A stretch of DNA of 64,000 bases, from assembly GCA_022571215.1 (NCBI GenBank), contig JACZYG010000011.1, positions 1 to 64,000 of the forward strand, read 5' to 3'. The notes under the pieces are model-generated. The model searched no databases. It saw only the letters and a program-made list of their open reading frames with translations, and was not told where the DNA came from. Position numbers and translations under genes: made by a program. Positions within the stretch are counted from its first letter, which is position 1; each line of letters begins with the position of its first letter. Source of the DNA: Fidelibacterota bacterium (lineage in GTDB: Bacteria; Fidelibacterota; SORT01). Of the stretch, positions 7,871 through 18,730 are shown piece after piece.

Positions 7871-9724
7871 TCACTCTTCCGTTTCATTCCCCCACTCGGT
7901 CATAAAATACGATTCATAAACAGCCTTTTGGAGATCGGAAGGATTATCGGTTTGGAATATATAGAAACTTTTGTCTGTGCTTTCACCTATTACAACATCT
8001 ATTTCACGCAGCCAATCGTCACGAGAAACCGTAATGACGACTCTGTCACCCGGCATCAACGCGCCTATAGCTTTTGTGTATTCGGCTAAATTAACTCGTA
8101 AGCCGTCAACAGCAATAATCTCATCGTTCACATTCAATCCGTAATTCCACGCGGGTGAATCACGCTTCACCCGTGTTATCTTCAGCTTTCCGGAAGATTC
8201 ACTTGTTTTTATTCCGAGATACGCTCCGTGTTCGGAACGCGAAGGAGCTTCAATCGTTTCAATTTCCAGACCGGCGTATGAAAGATATTTCCCGTAATCA
8301 ACATCTTCCGTACCATGCACATACTTGGTAAAGAATTCAGAAAAACCGATTCCCGCCGCTCTTTCGAGCTCTTTTTTGAATTCCGCTTCCGAAAACCCTC
8401 TTTTTTTCTTCTTGTAATATACTGAATAAAGACGCCTCATTACGTCATCGAGAGTTTTTTTATTCTTTGACGAATTCCGGATCTCGAGGTCGAGGAGCAT
8501 TCCGAGCAGATTCCCTTTATCATAATAGCTCATATCTCTATTGGGTGAGTTTTCGTTGCTCCGGTAAAAACGTATCCAGGCGTCAAAGGAAGCATCGGCG
8601 GCTGATTGATACTTGTTACCGATAGTGTTTGAGACACGTTTCATATTATTTACTATAGTGTTTTGATACTGTTTGGTTGATAGAAAACCGGCGCTTAAAA
8701 GTATCCTACCGCTGTAGTAAGAGGTGAACCCCTCCATAACCCAAAGCAAGGAAGTATAATTCTCTCTCGTATAATCGAATGGACCCAACTCCCTCGCTCT
8801 GATCCGCTTCACATTGTACAAATGAAAAACTTCGTGAGCGACAAGCGAACGCCATCTGCCTCTGCGGTCTGCAGATTGAAAATTCCATCTACCGTATCTC
8901 AATACTTGTGAATTCAAATGTTCGAGACCTCCTCCGCTGGATTTCGTAAGATGAACTATAAAGAGATATCGTTTATATGGAATTTCGCCAAATATTTTCA
9001 CCGTCTCTTCGACAATCCGCTTAACATCATCTACGGTAGAGGAATCGTAATTCCCTTTTCCATAAAATACCATTTCATGCGGGACTCCATCTACCCCAAA
9101 CTTAAATACAGTTTGGTTCCCTATCTCTATCGGGGAGTCCACGAGTATGTCGTAATTAGGAACGATAAAACTGTTTCTGCTTCCCGGAATTGATTCTAAA
9201 CCGGTCGATATTGTCGAAAATTCATCATAAGGGTCTATTTCAAGTGTAGCGGGTCTGTTTTTCAGTTTTTCCACATACATAAACAGGTCGGGAGGAGATA
9301 CAAATCCATGAGAATCATCAAGAAATGAGCCTCGCACGCTTTTTACGAACGCATAGACCTTATAGCTGATGGTGACCTCATTCGCCTTATTCGTACGAAC
9401 TCGCCATGTGTTTTTGTCTATCTTTTCCCACTTCAAATTTTCTGATTTTTCACTGTGGGCTTTGAATTCTTCAACGTTCTTAGAGAACTCCCGAATCATA
9501 TACGAACCGGGTATCCAAACCGGCATAACAAAATCTATGGATCTCTTTCGTTCGCCCTTAATGGTTTGTGTAACATGATAGTAATGCGTCCACGGTTCCG
9601 GCATGGAAAGAGTGTAAGTAATAGTTTGAGAAAAAGCGAAAAACGGAAAGAGGAAGAAACAAACTTGCAGCGCAAAAATGTTTCTTGCTATCATTTTCTT
9701 ATTATCAGTGATATTGCGCAGCAA
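7871..9724 (-). CDS. M61 family peptidase with PDZ domain
   Basis: HEVFHLYNVKRIR zinc motif, MEGFTSYY, C-terminal PDZ-like segment. Confidence 0.9.
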   Translation of the reverse strand: MLRNITDNKKMIARNIFALQVCFFLFPFFAFSQTITYTLSMPEPWTHYYHVTQTIKGERKRSIDFVMPVWIPGSYMIREFSKNVEEFKAHSEKSENLKWEKIDKNTWRVRTNKANEVTISYKVYAFVKSVRGSFLDDSHGFVSPPDLFMYVEKLKNRPATLEIDPYDEFSTISTGLESIPGSRNSFIVPNYDILVDSPIEIGNQTVFKFGVDGVPHEMVFYGKGNYDSSTVDDVKRIVEETVKIFGEIPYKRYLFIVHLTKSSGGGLEHLNSQVLRYGRWNFQSADRRGRWRSLVAHEVFHLYNVKRIRARELGPFDYTRENYTSLLWVMEGFTSYYSGRILLSAGFLSTKQYQNTIVNNMKRVSNTIGNKYQSAADASFDAWIRFYRSNENSPNRDMSYYDKGNLLGMLLDLEIRNSSKNKKTLDDVMRRLYSVYYKKKKRGFSEAEFKKELERAAGIGFSEFFTKYVHGTEDVDYGKYLSYAGLEIETIEAPSRSEHGAYLGIKTSESSGKLKITRVKRDSPAWNYGLNVNDEIIAVDGLRVNLAEYTKAIGALMPGDRVVITVSRDDWLREIDVVIGESTDKSFYIFQTDNPSDLQKAVYESYFMTEWGNETEE

Positions 9725-9726
9725 TT

Positions 9727-11574
9727 TCAGTGTGGACTTTGCATTTTAGCGGTTAATTCCAACTCCTCCTCACCTCTCCTGACCGATATAATTACCTCAT
9801 CCCCCGGTTTTAACTCCTGCAGAACCGACATATAATCTTCAATGCTCATAATACCCTTTCCGTCCATCTTGATGATCAGATCGCCGTCTATAATACCTGC
9901 TTTCTCTGCCGTACCACCAGCGCGTACGGTCTCAATCTTCAATCCTTCTCCGGTGTAAGCATAGTCAGGCATAACTCCCAATACTACCCGTAAAGAAATT
10001 CTTCCTGAATTGCCTCCGTGCGCAGACGGTTCCGCTTTGACGTACATCGGTTTTTCATCGATCCCGTCAAGCCCCCATGCAAGATTCCGCGCAAGCGTAA
10101 GGATGCGCAATTCGCCCTCATAGTTCAATTTATCCCAATCATCGGATGGTTTGTGATAATCGTCATGAACACCCGTAAAGAAGAACAGATTCGGAATTCC
10201 TTTTCTGTCAAACGATGCGTGGTCAGAACCTCCTCCACTCGTCTTTTTTTTCACTATCCTCATTCCGACTTCCTCGTTAGCCTCATCAACTAATTCCTCC
10301 CACATCAGAGAGTTAGCAAATCCATTCATAACTACGCTCGTATCAGTATCCCTTCCTATCATATCCAAGTTGAGCATAGCATAAGTCCGTTCAAGAGGGA
10401 TCAATGGATTTTCTACGTAATGTTTCGACCCGAGCAGACCTGATTCTTCCGCTCCATAAGCCTGAAACAGTATCGAATGACGAAGTTTATCCCTATTCGC
10501 AGAAAAATATTCAGCCAATTCCAACATTCCAGCGGTACCCGAAGCGTTGTCGTCCGCTCCATTATGAATTTCGCCGTACTTGTCGGGAGCGCGCGAACCC
10601 CTTCCTCCTATGCCGAGATGGTCGTAGTGCGCTCCAATTACAAAAACCTCATCTTTCAATAATGGATCATTCCCGTAAAGCAGCGCCATCACGTTTGCGC
10701 CCTTAGAAGTGATAGGAATTACATCAGCTTTGACAGTCACCGTCACTCCTTCGACATTCAAAGAGTTTGTCTTACCGGAAGAGTTAATTTCATTCTGAAG
10801 GTCGTCAATGCTCTTTCCGAGTGGAGTTAACAGTTTATTTGCGGCTGTTCTTGTAATGCTCATCGCTACTATCCCTGATTTGCGATACCTCGCATAATTG
10901 AACTTGACTAATTTATCCGTGGAATCGTCAACACTCCCGGTCACGAGAAACATTGCCGCAGCGCCATGATCACGAGCGTTACGGAACTTATAGTTGAGGC
11001 TCTGGTATCTTGCAAATTTCGAATCTTTGGTGTCAGGCTCAGGATGATAACGTAGTATTATTACCACCTTGCCGTCTACGTCCAATCCATCATAATCGTC
11101 ATAGCTTGAATCTTTAAGAGATATTCCGTATCCTGCAAAAGCCAATTCTCCCACCGTTTCGTCAGTCAGTGAAAATTGGAACGGTCTAAACTCAACCTCA
11201 TGTTCAAAACTAACATCCTTACCGTTGATAACGGCGGAAAGAGAGTTACTATCTCCTTGTTCGGCTTTTGAAACAAACTCAAACGGCTGTAAATAATCTC
11301 CGTCTTCGTCTATCGCCGTTAAGCCTAAACGCTTAAATTCTGAAGCGACATATTCCGCTGCTTTATCTCCCCCGGGGGTTCCCGTTCTCCTGCCGGAAAA
11401 CTCCTCCGAAGCTAATTTCTTTACATGACGCAGTAGGTCATTAACGGTTAATTCGGCCGAAGATATTTCAGATTGATTGTATATGCCCGCTTTTTCCGCT
11501 GCACCGCTGCATGAGAGGATAAACAGTAGAAATAGAACAGCAGCGCTTTTTACAAGGGTCAATTTAATCTCCAA
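9727..11574 (-). CDS. M28 family aminopeptidase with PA and PDZ domains, lipoprotein
   Basis: GAHYDHLGIGGRG, NGADDNASGTAGMLELAEYF, AEESGLLGS, GGSDHASF; lipobox LSCSG. Confidence 0.9.
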   Translation of the reverse strand: MEIKLTLVKSAAVLFLLFILSCSGAAEKAGIYNQSEISSAELTVNDLLRHVKKLASEEFSGRRTGTPGGDKAAEYVASEFKRLGLTAIDEDGDYLQPFEFVSKAEQGDSNSLSAVINGKDVSFEHEVEFRPFQFSLTDETVGELAFAGYGISLKDSSYDDYDGLDVDGKVVIILRYHPEPDTKDSKFARYQSLNYKFRNARDHGAAAMFLVTGSVDDSTDKLVKFNYARYRKSGIVAMSITRTAANKLLTPLGKSIDDLQNEINSSGKTNSLNVEGVTVTVKADVIPITSKGANVMALLYGNDPLLKDEVFVIGAHYDHLGIGGRGSRAPDKYGEIHNGADDNASGTAGMLELAEYFSANRDKLRHSILFQAYGAEESGLLGSKHYVENPLIPLERTYAMLNLDMIGRDTDTSVVMNGFANSLMWEELVDEANEEVGMRIVKKKTSGGGSDHASFDRKGIPNLFFFTGVHDDYHKPSDDWDKLNYEGELRILTLARNLAWGLDGIDEKPMYVKAEPSAHGGNSGRISLRVVLGVMPDYAYTGEGLKIETVRAGGTAEKAGIIDGDLIIKMDGKGIMSIEDYMSVLQELKPGDEVIISVRRGEEELELTAKMQSPH

Positions 11575-11721
11575 ATTTAATGCGTAAATTTAAATAATTA
11601 TTGGATAGCGATGATAAAAATATCGTTCGTCTTGTGACTATGCAAGAAAATAATAAAATAACTGACTTTAAGTTGGGAATAATATTACCTAAGGTGACAA
11701 TAAGATTATTGATTGAGTATA

Positions 11722-12141
11722 TTATTCTTCCTTAATGGAAGAATAAGTTCCGTAATTTATCGGTCCGCCAACACCTGAGTAATTCCACTTTCCGGTAAAC
11801 AGTTTATTGACACTGTCGTCTTTGAACTCTCCGGCCAATAAAACATTATTGTCAACCCAACCCGGATTTAGATTTACCCCGACAATGCCATTATCGTTCC
11901 CACCTGCCAATTTTCCGGTACCGACTTGCGGGCCGATGTTAGTGGTAGAACCGATTGCGTCAAGACTCCACTCCCCTGAGAGTCGAGTCGAATCTTCATA
12001 TTCAAATAGTAGCCAGCCGCTGACAATCGCTGTGCCTACTGAGTCAAAGCCGGTGTATTTGTATGCTCCCAAAGGAATATCATCTTCACATGAGAACAGA
12101 AATATGCAGATTATGATGAGGTATATTGCTCTTGAAATCAT
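11722..12141 (-). CDS. Hypothetical lipoprotein
   Basis: Lipobox LFSCEDD; short secreted beta-rich sequence. Confidence 0.55.
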   Translation of the reverse strand: MISRAIYLIIICIFLFSCEDDIPLGAYKYTGFDSVGTAIVSGWLLFEYEDSTRLSGEWSLDAIGSTTNIGPQVGTGKLAGGNDNGIVGVNLNPGWVDNNVLLAGEFKDDSVNKLFTGKWNYSGVGGPINYGTYSSIKEE

Positions 12142-12218
12142 AAGCTTTCTGTTTATGCACTATTCCTAATTAATGATACATCAGAAATCGAACCAAAATT
12201 CTCTGTTGCAAGAAAATA

Positions 12219-12722
12219 TTAAGCTTCGGGAATCATCTCCCGTGAACCGAGTTTACTGTCTAACATCAGCAAAGGTGTAGTTTCATCGCCTATCATCTTC
12301 AATTGCTGAACGATCTCTAACGCTGATTTTTCTTCTTCCACCTGTTCATCAATAAACCATTGCAATGCCGATTGTACAGCATAATTGTTTTCTTCGCGCG
12401 CAAGAGAATAGATATTATTTATCATCCCCGTCACTTTCCGCTCGTGCTCAAGGGTCTTCGTAAATACATCCAATGGTGATTCAAACTTCATCGGAGGTCC
12501 CTCTATCGGCTTCAAATCTACTTTGCCTTCCATATCGACTACCATGTCGAATATCTTCAAAGCGTGCATTATTTCCTCTTCATATTGCGTTCTCATCCAC
12601 GCAGCCATTCCAAGAAGATTTGTTGATTCAAAATATGAAGACATCGACAGATACAGAAACGCAGAGTAATATTCTTTATTTACCTGTTCGTTAAGCGCTT
12701 CTTCAAGTGTTTTACTTAGCAT
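12219..12722 (-). CDS. ftnA: Ferritin
   Basis: NEQVNKEYYSAFLYLSMSSYFES, EEIMHALKIFD, WFIDEQVEEEK. Confidence 0.93.
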   Translation of the reverse strand: MLSKTLEEALNEQVNKEYYSAFLYLSMSSYFESTNLLGMAAWMRTQYEEEIMHALKIFDMVVDMEGKVDLKPIEGPPMKFESPLDVFTKTLEHERKVTGMINNIYSLAREENNYAVQSALQWFIDEQVEEEKSALEIVQQLKMIGDETTPLLMLDSKLGSREMIPEA

Positions 12723-12833
12723 TTTTTAATTTTCCCTAATTTTTTCAATTTCTCGAATATTATTTTTCGTTCTACTAATTTAAGCAACCTTATGTTAAAT
12801 TACCAGCGTGACTTACAACTGTGATTCAATATT

Positions 12834-13031
12834 AGAATTCTCTGATTTAAGCAGAGCTGAGGCAACATGAGAATATGAATATGTCATTGCGAGGAGCAGA
12901 GCGACGAAGCAATCTCATAATTATCAAAAACTTACACAAAATACGAGATTGCCGCGTCCGGCTGAAGCCGGACTCGCAAAGACAGATTGTTTTATTTCAT
13001 GAGCAATAAGATGACTAAATCAGAGAACTCT
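12834..13031. repeat. MITE/REP-like palindromic element with 16-bp flanking inverted repeats
   Basis: Flanks AGAATTCTCTGATTTA (12834-12849) / TAAATCAGAGAACTCT (13016-13031); interior TGTCATTGCGAGGAGC...GCAATCTC / GAGATTGC...CTCGCAAAGACA; GC-rich hairpin GTCCGGC-TGAA-GCCGGAC at 12956-12973. Confidence 0.65.
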
Positions 13032-13062
13032 ATTAATATAAATTTTTTAGTTAAATTGATTT

Positions 13063-14028
13063 ATGACTGAGTGTTCTCTATATAATGAAAAAGAATCAGA
13101 TGTATGGGACAGCTTCGTTGAAAGTTCGAACAACGGGACTCTATACCATCTTCGTCGTTTTCTGAGCTACCATCCTCCCGAAAGATTTGAAGATCATTCA
13201 CTTATGTTTCATAAAAAGGGGAAACTCAGAGCGTTATTCCCCGCTTGTGTTGTAGATACCGGTTCCAAGAGAACCTTATATTCTCATCGCGGCGCCTCTA
13301 TAGGAGGGTTCGTTCTTGAGGAATCTTCGAGTTTCAAAGATGCGTTCGATTTCACCAAATCTCTCATCAGCCACGCTAAAAACAATGGTTTTGACAAAAT
13401 AATCCTTACTCTGCCTCCTCTTATATATTTAACAAGATTGTCCAATAACATAGATTTTGCGTTGTTGCAAAACGGCTTTTCTTATCTCAAAAGAGAAGTA
13501 TCGAGTGTTCTATCTCTTAAGCCCACCTTGGAAGCCAATTTGGAGAATTTCCGGTCTGAAGCAAGAACGGCGTACAGGCGCGCCGTTAAACTCGGAGTCG
13601 ACATCAGGGAATCGGAAGATTTTAAGGGCTTTTATAAGATTCTTGAAGCTAACCTCTGGGCGCGTCACGGCGTAACTCCTACACACACTGTCGCTGAACT
13701 CAAAAAATTGAAGAAACTCTTTCCTGACCGTATAGCGCTGCTCGGCGCATACGCGGAAGGTAAGATGATTGCGGGAGTTGTATTATTTGAAGGTAATCCA
13801 AAAGTCATTATCGCATTTTACATCAGCCATGATGAAAAGTACCAAAAATACAGAGCGGTTAATCTGCTCTTTCACGACATAATCAAACGGGCTATAGAAC
13901 GTAATTTTAAATTCCTTGATTTCGGAATTTTCACCGTTGATATGGAGCCGAATTGGGGACTTGGAAGATTTAAGGAAAGTTTTGGAGCGAGTGGACTATT
14001 TCGTGACGTTATGGAGCTCGACCTTTAG
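13063..14028 (+). CDS. FemAB/GNAT-fold acyltransferase-like protein
   Basis: R-RR-AVKLGV--RES--FKGFYKI...H-EKY-KYRAVNLLFHDIIKRAI pattern. Confidence 0.7.
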   Translation: MTECSLYNEKESDVWDSFVESSNNGTLYHLRRFLSYHPPERFEDHSLMFHKKGKLRALFPACVVDTGSKRTLYSHRGASIGGFVLEESSSFKDAFDFTKSLISHAKNNGFDKIILTLPPLIYLTRLSNNIDFALLQNGFSYLKREVSSVLSLKPTLEANLENFRSEARTAYRRAVKLGVDIRESEDFKGFYKILEANLWARHGVTPTHTVAELKKLKKLFPDRIALLGAYAEGKMIAGVVLFEGNPKVIIAFYISHDEKYQKYRAVNLLFHDIIKRAIERNFKFLDFGIFTVDMEPNWGLGRFKESFGASGLFRDVMELDL

Positions 14029-14048
14029 AGGATTATAACTTCTCCCTT

Positions 14049-15662
14049 ATGATTGACACTAATAAACAAATAATCAAAGCCCATCTTCCATATATCCTCT
14101 CTTTATTGGTTTTATCTTTACTACCACGAATTTATTTTGCCACTCCATATCTTTTCGATGGGGATCCGGTAAATTACTATCTCGGAGCCAAAAATCTGCT
14201 TGAAGGGAATGGGTACGTTGCCATGGGCATTCCGGTTATCTGGCCTGTCGGATATTCTCTGACCATAATTCCTTTTCTATTTATCTTTGACGGAGTCGCC
14301 GCCGCATCCGCTTCGAGCATTATTTTTTCTACGCTCGGTCTGTTGACGCTATATCTGATCGGCGTGGAACTATTTTCCAAAAGGATCGCATTGGTTTCAG
14401 CGTTACTGTTCGGCTTCTCGGAAACTTATTTCTTTAATTCGGTAAACGTTGCTTCCGATACGCACGCGCTCTTTTTTACACTCGCAAGCATATACTTCTT
14501 CATTAAATTTATGGGAGAACGCCATTCCAAATGGGCTGTTCTCTCGGGTCTGTTTATTTCTTATTCGGTCATTACACGATATCAAACTGCCATCTTTATA
14601 TTGCTCCCGTTTATTTACCTGTATTGGGAAAATCGGAATAACCGGCTTCCCGATTCTCTTTATGAAAAACCGATACTGAAAAAAACGCTGCTCCTCTTCT
14701 TTCTTTCATTAATCCCGTTCGCGCTCCTGCAATTTTATTTCAATTATTCAGGGTACGGTTCGATATTGCCTTTTCAATATGCCGCCGCAACCTCTTCGGG
14801 ATGGGAAAATACAATCGGTGTTTATCTGATAAATTTCGTTAGAATATTATATCGAATAGGATTTTCAATTGATTTTTATGCTCCTTTAGGAATTGCTCTC
14901 GCATTAGTAGGGGTTTTTACCATAAAAGATAAACCCGGCACATTGTCTCTATTGATGATCTGGTCGGTGTTAGGTTTACTTCCGATGTCTATCTATTTGG
15001 TAATTCCAAGATACTTCTTCTTAGCGCTAGCTCCGTTCACTCTGCTAATGGCGGCGGGCGCGGAATATTTATTTTTGAAAGCAGGTCAGCTTCCGTTTTT
15101 AGTCAACCGTTCGTTTAATTGGAAAGTGGTTTTAGCCTCGTTACTTATTTTATCATTGTCTACTTCCTATCTCGCAAAGAGCCTCAGAATTGCTTCTTCG
15201 CATAAAAGCGAACTTTCCGCAATGTCGGAAGCGTTTGATTGGATAAAAAAGAACACTCATAAAGATAGCGCAGTTATAACGCAATCACTTTACTACGGTC
15301 ACTTCAGCATTTGGGACGCAATCGGTCAGGATGTTTGGGTTGGAGAGTTTTACAGCGGGAGAGAGGTTTATTCTGTAACGGACGATCTGAAGGAGATCTC
15401 TCGAAATCATCCCGAACTGTTCCTGATTATCAATGACTATTGGCAGAACGAAAAAAATCTTTTGATGATGTATAGCGAGGAAAACAGGGAGGGAACAAAT
15501 AGAATTTTTAAGAGTTATAAGACAGAAATGGTTCAAGAATTCGCGACTCAAAGAGATTTTGTTCTTTGGAAATTATCATCGGGAAGTAATCATCCCGATT
15601 ATTCATTTGTGAACGATCATCTCTTTAAAATTTACAGGGTAACTATTGACAGTCTCAGATAA
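14049..15662 (+). CDS. Membrane glycosyltransferase (GT39/PMT-like)
   Basis: Multi-TM; FDGDPVNYYLGAKNLLEGNGY motif near N-terminus. Confidence 0.75.
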   Translation: MIDTNKQIIKAHLPYILSLLVLSLLPRIYFATPYLFDGDPVNYYLGAKNLLEGNGYVAMGIPVIWPVGYSLTIIPFLFIFDGVAAASASSIIFSTLGLLTLYLIGVELFSKRIALVSALLFGFSETYFFNSVNVASDTHALFFTLASIYFFIKFMGERHSKWAVLSGLFISYSVITRYQTAIFILLPFIYLYWENRNNRLPDSLYEKPILKKTLLLFFLSLIPFALLQFYFNYSGYGSILPFQYAAATSSGWENTIGVYLINFVRILYRIGFSIDFYAPLGIALALVGVFTIKDKPGTLSLLMIWSVLGLLPMSIYLVIPRYFFLALAPFTLLMAAGAEYLFLKAGQLPFLVNRSFNWKVVLASLLILSLSTSYLAKSLRIASSHKSELSAMSEAFDWIKKNTHKDSAVITQSLYYGHFSIWDAIGQDVWVGEFYSGREVYSVTDDLKEISRNHPELFLIINDYWQNEKNLLMMYSEENREGTNRIFKSYKTEMVQEFATQRDFVLWKLSSGSNHPDYSFVNDHLFKIYRVTIDSLR

Positions 15663-17142
15663 CTCATCATCTTCGCTGAAGAATAACGTTTTGGAGCTCT
15701 CCAAGCACTCCATCATTTATGGAGTAGGAGTTCTTAGCAGACTTTCATCATTTATCTTACTCCCGATTCATACCGCATACCTTTCTCAGCACGACTACGG
15801 CATTTTGATATTGATACTCTCATTCATTGGTATCACCACCGTTTTCACTACTTACGGACTCAACGTATCATTCTTGCGATGGTATGTTCCTGAGACTGAT
15901 GCTGAAGAACGAAGGAGAATATTCAGTATCTGCTATTATGGGGTCGCAGGAATGACGCTTTTGCTTGCGGTAACGATAGTGACTACATCGCAGCCATTGG
16001 CAGATTTCCTGCTCCGTGACTCCAGCTACAAGCCGATGTTTATGATAGCCGGTCTGATACTCCTCATGGATTCCTTATTCCATTTTCCTCAAATGCTTCT
16101 TCAGGCGCGGAAAAATTCATTCGGTTATATCGGTGTGGTTTTCCTCAACGTAACCTTGAACCTTGGATTGAGTTATTATTTTATCGTTCAAAAGGGATTA
16201 GGAATACAGGGAGTTTTATACTCCGCATTGATAGCCGGTTTTGCGGCTTTCGTGGTGACCATTCCATTTGTACTAAAGCACCTTACTATTCATTTCTCGT
16301 TTGATAAGTACAAAGAGTTTGTTAAGTACGGCATTCCGTACGTCGCAAACTATCTCTTTGTAGTGCTGATAGACCTTAGTGACAGGTTTCTGCTCGAACG
16401 ATTCATAGATACCGAAAAAGTTGCTTTATACTCAGCCAACTATAAGATAGGGGCTGCGATGGCAATTGTGGTAAATGCCTTCAGGCTCGCATGGCATCCG
16501 TTCTTTTTATCGCTAAGTAATTCTCCCGACGCAAAGCGTACTTTCGGCAGAGTATTCTCATATTTTTTCTTACTCTCCTGCGGACTCTTCCTTTTCATTT
16601 CCATTTTTATAGAAGACATCGTGAGAGTCAACATCGGCGGATTCCATCTGATAGCAGAAAAATATTGGGAAGGAACATTTATAATTCCATGGGTCCTATT
16701 TTCATATGTGATTTCCGGTTCATACGTCATCTTCGCCGCTGGAATACATATTACAAAAAAAACAAAATACACCCCTTTGTTCACAGGCGCGGGGTTGCTG
16801 ACCAATATCGTGGCGAACATTATCCTGATACCGCTCTTAGGTATATACGGAGCCGCTATTTCGACCGCTCTCGGCTATGGCGTGATGACAATTATTCAGT
16901 ATTTCACTGTGCAAAAATTCTATTATGTCAAATATGAATTCGACCGGATTCTAAAAGTACTTGCTTCCACCGCTATTATTTTTGCAACGTACAAAATATT
17001 CTTTTTCGGATCGAATATCGCAGTCAAAGCGGCTCTCTTTATAGCATATCCCGTTGTCCTATATCTATTCCGGTTCTTCCTGAAATCTGAATGGAACGAG
17101 GTAAAAAGTCTAAGCGTGAAACTGCTCGGCAGGGCGAATTAG
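15646..17142 (+). CDS. Polysaccharide biosynthesis protein / flippase (MOP superfamily, Wzx-like)
   Basis: 12-14 TM pattern, LSKHSIIYGVGVLSRLSSFILLPIHTAYLS; overlaps upstream gene. Confidence 0.85.
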   Translation: MTVSDNSSSSLKNNVLELSKHSIIYGVGVLSRLSSFILLPIHTAYLSQHDYGILILILSFIGITTVFTTYGLNVSFLRWYVPETDAEERRRIFSICYYGVAGMTLLLAVTIVTTSQPLADFLLRDSSYKPMFMIAGLILLMDSLFHFPQMLLQARKNSFGYIGVVFLNVTLNLGLSYYFIVQKGLGIQGVLYSALIAGFAAFVVTIPFVLKHLTIHFSFDKYKEFVKYGIPYVANYLFVVLIDLSDRFLLERFIDTEKVALYSANYKIGAAMAIVVNAFRLAWHPFFLSLSNSPDAKRTFGRVFSYFFLLSCGLFLFISIFIEDIVRVNIGGFHLIAEKYWEGTFIIPWVLFSYVISGSYVIFAAGIHITKKTKYTPLFTGAGLLTNIVANIILIPLLGIYGAAISTALGYGVMTIIQYFTVQKFYYVKYEFDRILKVLASTAIIFATYKIFFFGSNIAVKAALFIAYPVVLYLFRFFLKSEWNEVKSLSVKLLGRAN

Positions 17143-17144
17143 AA

Positions 17145-18227
17145 TTGAAAATACTCTACATCTCCCCTGAGCATACGGTCGGCGCTCTTTCTCTCTGGAA
17201 GAGAGAACATGAAAAACGAGGTAACGAATGTAGGTTCGTGACGCTTTACCGTTCAGCGAGCGGTTTTGAGGAAGATATTTGTCTTGATCTGCCGTTAGTT
17301 TCCGCGGGAAAGCTTTACGATAAACTCCGGAATTTCGTGTATCGTAGTCACGGCGAACTTGGCAGCAAAACTGTCAAAGAAGGTTTCCCGCCTGTTTGGA
17401 GTCCCTCGAACAGGGCGGAATCTATCTTTTTTAAAATGAGGGAATCCATTTGGAGCAGGTATGTGGAGAAAGCCATTATCAAATACGGATTGTCCGAATT
17501 CGACATCTATCACCTCGAATGGGGAATGGAATTTTACAGAGACGGCAGATTCATAACTGAAATGAAAAAAGAGGGAAAGCATATTGTCTGCACCTATCAC
17601 GGACAGGATATGCGTAACCGGGGCGTAATTCCCGCCATCGATGCGTTAAGCGATCTAAATCTTACGAGTGAACTCGACCTCATGCAGAAACATCCCGACA
17701 TCAATTATCTATTTCTTCCGTTTGACACGTCTGAATATGAACCGAGAAGAGAACCTAACGATCTGATAACCGTATCTCACGCTACCCGTAACCGCAGGGC
17801 GAAAGGCTCTGATGATATTTTGCGAATTTGTACGGAATTGGAGAGGGAGGGAAAGATAAAATTTTTATTTTTAGAGGATAGACCACATTCAGAGGTATTG
17901 GAAGCTAAAGCCCGGAGCGATATCTATATCGATCAAATCACTGATATAGGTTGGGGTTATGGTATGAACAGTGTTGAAGCCTTATCTATGGGAGCTGTTT
18001 GCTTCACTAAAATGAACGAGCGGTATAATAAGTTCATCCCGGATCATCCCTTCGTAAATGTTTCGGCAGAAAATCTTAAATCTGAATTAGCCGGCATAAT
18101 TGCCGATAGAGACAAATTAAAAGGAAAAATGATAGAAAGCAGAGAATGGGTCGTGAAACAGCATGACATAGTCAGCGTCGTAAACAAGCTTTATGAATAT
18201 TACAGAAAAATCGGGATACAATGGTGA
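17145..18227 (+). CDS. Glycosyltransferase (GT-B-like)
   Basis: KILYISPEHTVGALSLWKRE N-terminus; GYGMNSVEALSMGAVCFT C-terminal motif; TTG 17145 chosen over the track start 17091. Confidence 0.7.
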   Translation: MKILYISPEHTVGALSLWKREHEKRGNECRFVTLYRSASGFEEDICLDLPLVSAGKLYDKLRNFVYRSHGELGSKTVKEGFPPVWSPSNRAESIFFKMRESIWSRYVEKAIIKYGLSEFDIYHLEWGMEFYRDGRFITEMKKEGKHIVCTYHGQDMRNRGVIPAIDALSDLNLTSELDLMQKHPDINYLFLPFDTSEYEPRREPNDLITVSHATRNRRAKGSDDILRICTELEREGKIKFLFLEDRPHSEVLEAKARSDIYIDQITDIGWGYGMNSVEALSMGAVCFTKMNERYNKFIPDHPFVNVSAENLKSELAGIIADRDKLKGKMIESREWVVKQHDIVSVVNKLYEYYRKIGIQW

Positions 18228-18730
18228 CCCGAGAAAAATCAAAAGATACGTCTAAAGTTTCTATTATTACTTTAACAAAAGATATTATGTTAGAAAATTA
18301 CGACCGTATTAAAGAGCTTCTGGATTTGATCCCCGGAAGAAAATGGTCAAGAAAAGAAATAATTGCGGATAGACCGATGAAATGGGATTACAGTCTTCTT
18401 GCGATGGATAAAGATAAAATTATTGGCGTGCGTCTCATTTCAAAAAAAGGAAACACTCGCCACCATCATTTGACTTCGATTGATGAACTATATAGAAGAT
18501 CCGGGGTAGCAGGCAAAATGACTTATAGAAGCGCCGGAATGGCAATGAAATTGGGAGAATCTATTATGACCGTGAAGGTCGAGGAAGGAAATGATATGTC
18601 CCTGAATTTTCATTTAAAGCTCGGATTCACAGTTTACGGCGAAGAGCTCAACGAAGAAGAAGGCGTGAAATACATTCTCCTCCGAGGTAAGCCTGAGAAG
18701 ATTCTTGACAAGTTGAACGAAATTAAATGA
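18221..18730 (+). CDS. GNAT-family N-acetyltransferase
   Basis: ID--YRRSGVAGKM, N-HLKLGFTVYGEE acetyltransferase pattern. Confidence 0.75.
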   Translation: MVTREKSKDTSKVSIITLTKDIMLENYDRIKELLDLIPGRKWSRKEIIADRPMKWDYSLLAMDKDKIIGVRLISKKGNTRHHHLTSIDELYRRSGVAGKMTYRSAGMAMKLGESIMTVKVEEGNDMSLNFHLKLGFTVYGEELNEEEGVKYILLRGKPEKILDKLNEIK

